Assembly (NCBI GenBank): GCA_002394185.1
Contig: DGTB01000019.1
Span: forward strand, 1 to 5,588
Length of the DNA: 5,588 nt
Direction: 5' to 3'
Source: Bacteroidales bacterium UBA4347
GTDB taxonomy: Bacteria > Bacteroidota > Bacteroidia > Bacteroidales > P3
The translations under genes were made by a program, and so were the position numbers. The notes beneath the pieces were generated by a model, which was given only the letters and a program-made list of their open reading frames with translations, ran no database searches and was not told the origin of the DNA. This document shows positions 1 through 5,588 of this stretch, in pieces. Each line of letters begins with the position of its first letter. Within the stretch, counting starts at the first letter, position 1.

Positions 1-1580
1 CCACCGGCCGCATCAACGAAGACCTGATGTACCGCCACTGGGACCAGTGGGTGGATGAAATTCCGCAGATCTACCTCGTCTCCCTCCAGAACGGCACCGC
101 CAACCTCGACAACGCCGTCGCCATCGTCGACGGCCCCTACGAGTGCCCCATGCGCCCCTGGGGTGGCACCGAGCAGTACAACTACAGCCCTGACGGCACC
201 AAGATCGTCTACACCTGCCGCAAAAAGACCGGCTACGACTACGCCCACTCCACCAACAGCGACATCTATCTCTACGACATCGCCACCGGTGAAACCCGCA
301 ACCTCTCCGAGGGCATCATGGGCTACGACCAGAACCCCGTCTTCTCCCACGACGGCACCATGGTGGCTTGGGAAAGCATGGAACGCGACGGCTACGAAAG
401 CGACAAGCTGCGTCTGATGGTCCTCGACCTCGCCTCCGGCCAGAGGGTCGACCTCACCGAGAAGTTCGACTACAGCGTCGGCAACATCCGCTGGTCCGAC
501 GACGACAAGGAACTCTTCGCCGTCGTCTCCTATCGCGGCATGAGCGAAATCTTCGGCTTTAATCTTGAAACCAAAGCCATCCGCCAGCTCAGCCACGGCT
601 ACCACGACGTCGTCGGCATCGACCTCAACGGCACCACCATCATCGCTACCCAGCAGTCCATCCAGTACCCCAACACCCTCTACCGTTACAACACCACCGA
701 CTCCCTCGCCGAAGGCACCAAACTCTCCACCTTCAACGACGACGTCCTCTCGCAGGTGCGCATGGGCAAAGTCGAGGAGTGCTACGTGAAGACCGTCGAC
801 GGCAAGGACATGCTCACCTGGCTCGTCTACCCCTACGACTACGACTCCACCAAGACCTATCCCGCCCTCCTCTTCTGCGAAGGCGGCCCCCAAAGCCCCG
901 TCAGCCAGTTCTGGAGCACCCGCTGGAACTTCGAGGTCATGTCCGGCGCCGGCTACTTCGTCATCGCCCCCAACCGTCGCGGCGTCCCCGGCTTCGGCAT
1001 GGAATGGCTTGAGCAGATCTCCGGCGACTACGGCGGACTCTGCATGAAGGACTACATGGCCGCCACCGACTGGGCTGCATCCCTGCCCATGATCGACCGC
1101 GAACGCATCGGTGCCTGCGGCGCCTCCTTCGGCGGCTACAGCATCTACTGGCTCGCCGGACACAACCACGACGTCAAAGGCTACAACGAGGGCCGTCGCT
1201 TCAAAGCCTTCCTCGCACACAACGGCATGTTCAACTTCGAACAGCAGTACCTCGAAACCGAGGAAATGTGGTTCGACAACTGGGACCTCGGTGGCCCCTA
1301 CTGGGACTGGAACAACCCCCGGATCAAGAAGAGCTACAGCAACTCGCCCCACCTCTTCGTCGACAAGTGGAACACCCCCATCTGTGTCATCCACAGCGAA
1401 TTCGACTTCCGCATCGTCGCCTCCGAAGGCATGGCCGCCTACAACGCCGCCCAGATGCGCCACATCCCCAGCCGCTACCTCTATTTTCCCGACGAGACCC
1501 ACTGGGTGCTCAAACCCCAGAACAGCCTCCTCTGGCATCGCAACTTCATCGACTGGTTCGACCAGTGGCTCAAAAAATAA
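1..1580 (+). CDS. S9 family serine peptidase (prolyl oligopeptidase / dipeptidyl-peptidase type), 5'-truncated
   Basis: The reading frame is open from base 3 at the left edge, so the start codon lies upstream; the ATG at 27 is internal, within 'DLMYRHWDQWVDE', a stretch typical of the propeller region in S9 peptidases. About 525 residues are visible. The first half carries beta-propeller (PD40/WD40-like) strands such as 'YSPDGTKIVY', 'FSHDGTMVAW' and 'WSDDDKELF'. The second half is an alpha/beta-hydrolase peptidase domain. The nucleophile motif is G-A-S-F-G-G-Y (Ser codon 1125-1127). The likely acid is in 'HSEFDFRI' (Asp codon 1404-1406) and the His in 'DETHW' (codon 1500-1502), so the triad looks intact. 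Family members cleave peptides, often removing dipeptides from oligopeptides, and in Bacteroidota are commonly periplasmic. The signal peptide, if any, is outside the window. A DPP5-like identity is possible but not provable here. Two terminators follow the stop codon. Confidence 0.93.
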   Translation, partial: TGRINEDLMYRHWDQWVDEIPQIYLVSLQNGTANLDNAVAIVDGPYECPMRPWGGTEQYNYSPDGTKIVYTCRKKTGYDYAHSTNSDIYLYDIATGETRNLSEGIMGYDQNPVFSHDGTMVAWESMERDGYESDKLRLMVLDLASGQRVDLTEKFDYSVGNIRWSDDDKELFAVVSYRGMSEIFGFNLETKAIRQLSHGYHDVVGIDLNGTTIIATQQSIQYPNTLYRYNTTDSLAEGTKLSTFNDDVLSQVRMGKVEECYVKTVDGKDMLTWLVYPYDYDSTKTYPALLFCEGGPQSPVSQFWSTRWNFEVMSGAGYFVIAPNRRGVPGFGMEWLEQISGDYGGLCMKDYMAATDWAASLPMIDRERIGACGASFGGYSIYWLAGHNHDVKGYNEGRRFKAFLAHNGMFNFEQQYLETEEMWFDNWDLGGPYWDWNNPRIKKSYSNSPHLFVDKWNTPICVIHSEFDFRIVASEGMAAYNAAQMRHIPSRYLYFPDETHWVLKPQNSLLWHRNFIDWFDQWLKK

Positions 1581-1605
1581 CACTAAACGCATATCACCAA
1601 CCCCC

Positions 1606-1636
1606 AAACAGCCCGCCGATTTCGGTGGGCTGTTTT
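1606..1636 (+). terminator. Intrinsic terminator 1 after the S9 peptidase gene
   Basis: A strong inverted repeat lies 25 bp after the S9 stop codon. The left arm AAACAGCCCGCCGA (1606-1619) pairs with TCGGTGGGCTGTTT (1622-1635) with one G-T wobble. The tip would open to a small loop around ATTT. The arm ends in a short T run (1633-1636). The T run is interrupted by a G compared with the second copy, so this one may be the weaker of the two. Confidence 0.85.
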
Positions 1637-1727
1637 CATATCTAACGCTTTGTACCCCAACCATCAGCCCACTAACACCTCAAGCCCGCCGATTTCGGTG
1701 GGCTTTTTTCGTATCTAACAGTTTGTA
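1611..1727 (+). repeat. Tandem 44-bp direct repeat carrying both terminators
   Basis: Two 44-bp copies, 1611-1654 and 1684-1727, differ at only four positions. They start 73 bp apart. The similarity is not limited to the hairpin: it continues through the downstream tail 'TATCTAAC..TTTGTA', which has no obvious role in termination. This favours a duplication of one segment over independent origin of two hairpins. Confidence 0.85.
1682..1709 (+). terminator. Intrinsic terminator 2, near-copy of terminator 1
   Basis: The left arm AAGCCCGCCGA (1682-1692) pairs with TCGGTGGGCTT (1695-1705), with the same single G-T wobble as terminator 1. A clean run of six T follows (1704-1709). It acts on plus-strand transcription arriving from the S9 gene and lies before the aguB promoter, so aguB should be insulated from read-through. 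Confidence 0.9.
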
Positions 1728-1785
1728 ATCCAGATAGCTGTGGTTGCCAATAAATATTATTCACGCGCGAATCAAGAATTTTGCG

Positions 1786-1793
1786 TATCTTTG
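1786..1793 (+). promoter_or_regulatory. Bacteroidota-type promoter -7 element upstream of aguB
   Basis: TATCTTTG matches the Bacteroidota housekeeping-sigma -7 consensus TAnnTTTG exactly. Transcription would start around 1798-1802, giving a leader of only about 20 bases before the aguB ATG at 1819. No convincing -33 TTTG is seen at the expected distance (about 1764-1768 reads as GC-rich sequence). An AT-rich tract at 1749-1763 lies just upstream. The -7 box is well supported; the full promoter is an inference. Confidence 0.75.
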
Positions 1794-1818
1794 CACTCTA
1801 AAACAAGAACCGAAACAC

Positions 1819-2685
1819 ATGAAAGTAAAAGTCGGAATCGCACAAATGTCCTGCACCGAGGACAAAGCCCGCAACATCGAGCGCTACACCGGGAAAGTCC
1901 GCCAGCTCGCCGCCGACGGTGCCCAAATCATCTGCCTCCAGGAGCTCTTCGCCTCCCTCTACTTCTGCGACGAAGAACGCTACCAGAACTTCGCCCTCGC
2001 CGAGCCCGTCCCCGACGGCCCCACCTGCCGGCACTTCATGGCCCTCGCCCGCGAACTTGGCGTCGTCATCGTCTGCTCCCTCTTCGAAAAGCGCGCCGAA
2101 GGCCTCTACCACAACACTACCGCCGTCATCGACGCCGACGGCTCCTACCTCGGCAAGTACCGCAAAATGCACATCCCCGACGACCCCGGCTACTACGAAA
2201 AATTCTACTTCACCCCAGGCGACCTCGGCTACCGCGTCTTCAAAACCCGTTTCGCCACCATCGGCGTCCTCATCTGCTGGGACCAGTGGTACCCCGAAGC
2301 CTCACGCATCACCGCCCTCATGGGCGCACAGATACTCTTCTATCCCACCGCCATCGGCTGGGACGTCCGCCAGAACCAGGACGACAACCGCGAGCAGTAC
2401 GACGCCTGGCAGACCATCCAGCGCTCCCACGCCGTCGCCAACGGCGTCCCCGTCGTCTCCGTCAACCGCACCGGCCTTGAGGGCGGCATGCAGTTCTGGG
2501 GCGGCAGCTTCATCACCAACGCCTTCGGTCGCATCCTCTACCAGGCTCCCCACCTCCAGGAAGCTCTCCATGTCCAGGAGCTCGACCTCGACCAGACCGA
2601 CCACTACCGTCGCCACTGGCCCTACCTCCGCGACCGCCGCATCGACTCCTATGCCCCCATCCTCAACCGCTACATCGACGAATAA
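1819..2685 (+). CDS. aguB: N-carbamoylputrescine amidohydrolase (nitrilase superfamily)
   Basis: This 288-residue protein hydrolyses N-carbamoylputrescine to putrescine, CO2 and ammonia, the last step of the agmatine route to polyamines. The nitrilase-superfamily Glu-Lys-Cys triad is visible: Glu42 in 'LQELF', Lys116 in 'KYRKMHIPDD' and Cys153 in 'LICWDQWYPE'. The C-terminal stretch 'GGMQFWGGSFI' followed by 'FGRIL' also fits AguB, and the length is typical of the family. The start at 1819 ('MKVKVGIAQM') is chosen over an in-frame ATG at 1744 because the promoter -7 box lies between them and family members begin at this beta-strand. There is no Shine-Dalgarno sequence; the leader is A-rich. 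The next gene, aguA, encodes the preceding enzyme of the pathway, which strongly supports the assignment. No signal peptide is present, so it should be cytoplasmic. Confidence 0.95.
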   Translation: MKVKVGIAQMSCTEDKARNIERYTGKVRQLAADGAQIICLQELFASLYFCDEERYQNFALAEPVPDGPTCRHFMALARELGVVIVCSLFEKRAEGLYHNTTAVIDADGSYLGKYRKMHIPDDPGYYEKFYFTPGDLGYRVFKTRFATIGVLICWDQWYPEASRITALMGAQILFYPTAIGWDVRQNQDDNREQYDAWQTIQRSHAVANGVPVVSVNRTGLEGGMQFWGGSFITNAFGRILYQAPHLQEALHVQELDLDQTDHYRRHWPYLRDRRIDSYAPILNRYIDE

Positions 2686-2688
2686 CCC

Positions 2689-2758
2689 ATCACTCATCAC
2701 TCATCACTCAACACTCATCACTCATCACTCATCACTCATCACTCAACACTCATCACTA
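2689..2758 (+). repeat. Ten-copy heptamer array (ATCACTC) filling the aguB-aguA gap
   Basis: Ten head-to-tail 7-bp units run from 2689 to 2758. Units 4 and 9 are AACACTC, unit 10 ends in A, and all others are ATCACTC. The array therefore reads as two 35-bp blocks (2689-2723 and 2724-2758) that differ only at their last base. It begins 4 bp after the aguB stop codon and ends 2 bp before the aguA start codon. The whole gap 2686-2760 contains no G on the plus strand. Confidence 0.97.
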
Positions 2759-2760
2759 AT

Positions 2761-3798
2761 ATGAATCCAAAAGAACAAGGCTACTATATGCCCGCCGAAT
2801 GGGCTCAGCACGAAGCCACCTGGCTCACCTATCCCAAGAACCCCGACTCTTGGCCTGGCAAGATAGAGACCATCTATCCCTCCTACCACCTCTTCGTCAA
2901 AACCCTCGCCGAGTGCGAGCAGGTCCACATCAACGTCGACCACCAGCCCATGGCCGACCATGTCGCCAACGAACTCGCCAAAATCGGCGCCAACATGTCG
3001 AACATCCATCTGCACCTCATCCCCAGCAACGACGCTTGGTGCCGCGACCACGGCCCCGCATTCCTCCTCAAAAAGGGTGGGGGAAAACGTGCCATCGTCA
3101 ACTGGAACCACAACGCCTGGGGCGGCAAATACCCCTACGAGCTGGACACCGAGGTGCCCCTGCGCATCCACGACCTCATGCCCGACATGCCGCTCTTCTC
3201 GCCCGGCATCGTCATGGAAGGCGGCAGCATTGACGTCAACGGCTGCGGCGACCTCCTCACCACCACCTCATGCCTCCTCAACCCCAATCGCAACCCTCAG
3301 CTCAACCAGGACCAGATTGAGCAGTATCTCCGCAACTACTACGGCGTCGACAACATCATCTGGCTCGGCGACGGCATCGTCGGCGACGACACCGACGGAC
3401 ACGTCGACGACCTTACCCGTTTCGTCACCCCCGACACTATCCTCACCGTCGTCGAACACGACGCCTGGGACGAAAACTACGAACCCCTGCAGCGCAACCT
3501 CCAGATGCTCAGCCGCTGCCGTCTTGCCAACGGCAAGCAGCCCACCATCGTCGAAATGCCCATGCCCGACCTCGTCTTCTACGACAACCAGCGTCTCCCG
3601 GCCTCCTATGCCAACTTCTACATTGCCAACGGCAAGGTTATCTTCCCCACCTACCGCTGCCTTGCCGACAACGAAGCCGCCTATATCCTCGAAGCCCTCT
3701 TCCCCGACCGCGAAATCATCGGCATCGACTCCACCGACATCATCTGGGGACTCGGCTCCTTCCACTGCCTCTCCCAGCAGATGCCGGCAATCAGTTAA
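2761..3798 (+). CDS. aguA: Agmatine deiminase (PAD_porph family)
   Basis: This 345-residue enzyme converts agmatine to N-carbamoylputrescine and ammonia. It has the guanidino-modifying enzyme layout. An N-terminal 'MPAEWAQHEATWLTYP' is followed by 'WCRDHGPAF' with Asp96, then 'MEGGSID' with Glu153, then 'DTDGHVDDLTRF' with His214 and Asp216. The nucleophile Cys336 sits near the C-terminus in 'GLGSFHCLSQQ'. Length is normal for the family. No signal peptide or C-terminal immunoglobulin-like domain is present, which argues against a secreted peptidylarginine deiminase of the Porphyromonas type from the same family. The start at 2761 abuts the heptamer array and has no Shine-Dalgarno; Met10 is a possible but less likely start. 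It lies 75 bp after aguB and is probably co-transcribed. The stop codon TAA (3796-3798) is inside a second heptamer array. Confidence 0.95.
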   Translation: MNPKEQGYYMPAEWAQHEATWLTYPKNPDSWPGKIETIYPSYHLFVKTLAECEQVHINVDHQPMADHVANELAKIGANMSNIHLHLIPSNDAWCRDHGPAFLLKKGGGKRAIVNWNHNAWGGKYPYELDTEVPLRIHDLMPDMPLFSPGIVMEGGSIDVNGCGDLLTTTSCLLNPNRNPQLNQDQIEQYLRNYYGVDNIIWLGDGIVGDDTDGHVDDLTRFVTPDTILTVVEHDAWDENYEPLQRNLQMLSRCRLANGKQPTIVEMPMPDLVFYDNQRLPASYANFYIANGKVIFPTYRCLADNEAAYILEALFPDREIIGIDSTDIIWGLGSFHCLSQQMPAIS

Positions 3799-3829
3799 GA
3801 GTTTAGAATTAAGAGTTAAGAGTTTGGAA
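3795..3829 (+). repeat. Five-unit heptamer array (TTAAGAG type) spanning the aguA stop and S41 start
   Basis: Five consecutive 7-bp units: TTAAGAG (3795), TTTAGAA (3802), TTAAGAG (3809), TTAAGAG (3816) and TTTGGAA (3823). The first contains the aguA stop codon, and the final A is the first base of the S41 ATG. The array is 35 bp long, the same as one block of the aguB-aguA array, but the sequence is unrelated and it has no C on the plus strand. It places AAGAG six bases before the ATG, which could weakly resemble a ribosome-binding site, although Bacteroidota seldom depend on one. Confidence 0.85.
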
Positions 3830-5442
3830 TGAAAAAGATTCTCCTTTTTGCAATAATATCACTTTTCAATTTTCAACTTTCATTCTCCCAGGCGCCCTTC
3901 ATGCCCGACACCATCACCCCCGGCCAGGCGCGCCTCGACCAGGTGATGCGCATCGTCGACGGTAACTATACTGAGACCCCCGACATGGACCGCCTCTCCA
4001 CCGAAGCCATCAACGCTGTCCTCAAAGCCCTCGACCCCCACAGCGTATATATCGCCGCCAAGGACGTGGAGCGTGCCAACGAGGGCCTCAACGGCAACTT
4101 CGAAGGTGTAGGCATCAGTTTCCAGATAGTGGCCGACACCATCGTCGTGCAGTCCGTCATCGACGGTGGCCCCTCCGAAAAGGTAGGCCTCATGGTGGGC
4201 GACAAGATTGTCGGCATCGACCGTAAACCCGCCACTGGCGACAGCATCAACAACCAGTTCGTATTCAACCATCTGCGCGGCAAGAAAGGCACCGTCGTCT
4301 CTCTCGACATCCTGCGCCAGGGAACCATCTATAACTTCGAGATCACCCGCGACAAGGTGCCCATCTATTCGGTCGACACATGGTTCATGGCCGACTCCAC
4401 CATCGGATACATCCGCCTCACGCGCTTTGCACGCACCTCCGTCAGCGAGTTCCGCAAGGCTCTGCGCGACCTCGAAAAGCAGGGTATGACGTCCCTCATC
4501 CTCGACCTCCGCGGCAACACCGGCGGTTTCCTCGACATCGCCTGCGGCCTCGCCAATGAGTTCCTCGAACGCAACCAGCTCATTGTCTATCAAGAAGGCC
4601 GGCGCACCCCCCGCCAGAACTACAACGCCAACGGCCGCGGACGCTTCCGGGCCGAACGCGCAGCGAACGGCGCCATTATTGGCGGCCGCCTCGTCGTCCT
4701 TATCGACGAAGGCTCCGCCTCCGCCTCCGAGATTGTCTCCGGCGCCGTGCAAGACTGGGACCGCGGCACCATCATCGGTCGTCGCTCTTTCGGCAAAGGC
4801 TTGGTGCAGCGCATGTTCCCCCTCAGCGACGGCGGGCAGCTCCGACTCACCACCGCACGCTACTACACCCCCTCCGGCCGCTGCATACAACGCCCCTACG
4901 ACAAGGGTTCCGACGCCTACCGCGACGACCTCACCGAGCGCTATAAACACGGCGAACTCGTCAACGCCGACTCCATTCATCTGCCAGACTCGCTGAAGTA
5001 TCGCACCGCCAGCGGCCGCACCGTCTACGGCGGCGGCGGCATCATGCCGGATATCTTCGTCCCTATGGACACCATGCGCCTCTCCGACTACTACATCTCC
5101 CTGCGTGGCAAAGGGTTACTGAACACTGTCCCCCTGCAATGGGCCGATGCCCACCGCAAGGATCCCCGTGTGAAAACCTTCGAACTCTTCCTCGAGAACT
5201 ACGACTCCTTCGACCTCGACGCCCGGCTTGCCGCTGCGGCCATCGAGAAGGGCGTTGTGCGCGACACCGCGAAAGAAGCCGCCGAACCCCAACGCATAGC
5301 CCACAGCGACCAGTATATGGCCCTGATGCTCAAAGCCCAAGTGGCCAAAGACCTCTTCGGCATCGAGTACTATTACAAGGTGATGAAGGACATCGACGAC
5401 CCCTTCCTCCGTGCAATGGAGTTCCTGCAGAATAAAAAATGA
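3829..5442 (+). CDS. S41 family C-terminal processing peptidase with PDZ domain, exported
   Basis: This 537-residue serine peptidase belongs to the CtpA/Prc (tail-specific protease) group, which degrades or trims proteins in the periplasm after recognising their C-termini. Residues 1-21 form a signal peptide: 'MKK', a hydrophobic core, then 'SFSQ' with cleavage expected near residue 20-21. A helical segment follows to about 85. A PDZ domain spans about 90-170 ('GVGISF', then 'GPSEKVGLMVGDKIVGID'). The S41 core runs from about 190 to 350, with 'LILDLRGNTGG' at 223-233, the likely nucleophile Ser298 in 'GSASASEI' and the general base Lys323 in 'FGKGLVQ'. A C-terminal region of about 185 residues completes it, in line with Bacteroidota homologues. 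The start lies 30 bp after the aguA stop with no terminator or clear promoter between, so co-transcription is likely. The signal-peptide codons are AT-rich and partly repeat-derived, unlike the rest. Confidence 0.95.
   Translation: MKKILLFAIISLFNFQLSFSQAPFMPDTITPGQARLDQVMRIVDGNYTETPDMDRLSTEAINAVLKALDPHSVYIAAKDVERANEGLNGNFEGVGISFQIVADTIVVQSVIDGGPSEKVGLMVGDKIVGIDRKPATGDSINNQFVFNHLRGKKGTVVSLDILRQGTIYNFEITRDKVPIYSVDTWFMADSTIGYIRLTRFARTSVSEFRKALRDLEKQGMTSLILDLRGNTGGFLDIACGLANEFLERNQLIVYQEGRRTPRQNYNANGRGRFRAERAANGAIIGGRLVVLIDEGSASASEIVSGAVQDWDRGTIIGRRSFGKGLVQRMFPLSDGGQLRLTTARYYTPSGRCIQRPYDKGSDAYRDDLTERYKHGELVNADSIHLPDSLKYRTASGRTVYGGGGIMPDIFVPMDTMRLSDYYISLRGKGLLNTVPLQWADAHRKDPRVKTFELFLENYDSFDLDARLAAAAIEKGVVRDTAKEAAEPQRIAHSDQYMALMLKAQVAKDLFGIEYYYKVMKDIDDPFLRAMEFLQNKK
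3863..3883 (+). repeat. Three heptamers (TTTTCAA type) inside the S41 signal-peptide codons
   Basis: TTTTCAA (3863), TTTTCAA (3870) and CTTTCAT (3877) follow head to tail. In the gene's frame they encode most of 'LFNFQLSF', residues 12-19, the hydrophobic core of the signal peptide. Because 7 is not a multiple of 3, gain or loss of one unit would shift the frame. Confidence 0.7.
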
Positions 5443-5453
5443 TTATCCTTTTG

Positions 5454-5588
5454 TCATAGCGGCCCCGGGTCCGTGGGCGTGTACCCATGGCCGGCAGTCG
5501 CCGCGCTCTCGTGGATCTCCACGGGCGCTGTGGATATGATCTCACCTGTCTCGGTATCAACCGTTTCCTGCGTCTCGGCCACCTCGCC
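5454..5588 (-). CDS. C-terminal end of an unidentified convergent gene (partial)
   Basis: On the minus strand a frame is open from the right edge to a TGA at 5456-5454, giving 44 residues. It has no internal ATG, and the rest of the gene lies beyond the window. The visible tail is acidic and Thr/Glu-rich ('VAETQETVDTETGEI'), then Gly/Pro-rich ('GHGYTPTDPGPL'), and looks like a flexible C-terminus. It shows no motif I recognise. The evidence for coding is the uninterrupted frame, the plausible protein-like composition and the tidy convergent arrangement with the S41 gene, whose stop codon is 11 bp away. The opposite plus-strand frame is also open but has no start, so the call is moderate. Confidence 0.5.
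   Translation of the reverse strand, partial: GEVAETQETVDTETGEIISTAPVEIHESAATAGHGYTPTDPGPL

Noticed and set aside
1744..1818. N-terminal extension of AguB from the ATG at 1744
   Set aside because: The extension contains the -7 promoter box and has no likeness to AguB N-termini; 'MKVKVGIAQM' at 1819 is the natural start.
2689..2758. CRISPR-like array
   Set aside because: The units are 7 bp with no spacers between them, so this is a simple tandem repeat.
1919..2764. A 281-residue plus-strand frame across aguB and the heptamer array
   Set aside because: It is out of frame with aguB, and its Ser/Pro/Thr-rich translation is a by-product of codon bias. The similar frames at 2960-3832 and 1111-1728 are rejected for the same reason.
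2761..3798. Secreted peptidylarginine deiminase (Porphyromonas virulence type)
   Set aside because: The family is shared, but there is no signal peptide or extra C-terminal domain, and aguB is adjacent; agmatine deiminase fits better.
3802..3828. Separate promoter for the S41 gene in the TTAAGAG array (TTTG at 3823-3826)
   Set aside because: The TA of the -7 consensus is missing and the ATG follows almost at once, leaving no room for a normal transcript start.
3880..4980. A 366-residue minus-strand open frame opposite the S41 gene
   Set aside because: It lies entirely against a gene with intact catalytic motifs. Its Val/Ala/Gly/Asp-rich translation is what C-ending codons give when read on the opposite strand.
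5503..5528. Inverted repeat centred on CGTGGATCTCCACG as a terminator for the S41 gene
   Set aside because: It has no T run on either side and falls within the likely coding part of the convergent gene; probably chance in GC-rich sequence.

Overview
The window looks like chromosomal DNA from a GC-rich member of the Bacteroidota, probably Bacteroidales. Four things point there: a -7 promoter element of the Bacteroidota type (TAnnTTTG) before the second gene, start codons without a Shine-Dalgarno sequence, a signal peptide ending in the 'SFSQ' style common in this phylum, and period-7 simple repeats in the gaps between genes. Codons strongly favour C in the third position. That bias also creates several long but spurious overlapping reading frames on both strands. 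Genus cannot be settled from this window.

Layout. Bases 1-1580 hold the 3' part of an S9-family (prolyl oligopeptidase / dipeptidyl-peptidase type) serine peptidase whose start lies outside the window. It is followed by two near-identical intrinsic terminators, which are copies of one 44-bp unit (1611-1654 and 1684-1727). A promoter at about 1786-1793 then drives a likely three-gene plus-strand operon. The first gene is aguB (N-carbamoylputrescine amidohydrolase, 1819-2685), the second is aguA (agmatine deiminase, 2761-3798), and the third is an exported S41 C-terminal processing peptidase with a PDZ domain (3829-5442). At the right edge a convergent minus-strand gene (5454-5588, C-terminal 44 residues only) ends 11 bp from the S41 stop codon. 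Its family is not recognised.

How the genes work together. AguA deiminates agmatine to N-carbamoylputrescine, and AguB hydrolyses that to putrescine, CO2 and ammonia. The pair is the arginine-decarboxylase route to polyamines. Both enzymes lack export signals and should be cytoplasmic. The S41 peptidase has a signal peptide and should act in the periplasm. Its link to polyamine synthesis is positional only. The S9 peptidase is separated from the operon by the double terminator.

The proteins are ordinary conserved families. The least ordinary feature is a set of period-7 repeats in the operon. Ten heptamers (two near-identical 35-bp blocks) fill the aguB-aguA gap. Five heptamers of a different sequence span the aguA stop codon and reach the S41 start codon. 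Three more, of a third sequence, encode the core of the S41 signal peptide. I see no sign of a novel defence, mobile or CRISPR system here.
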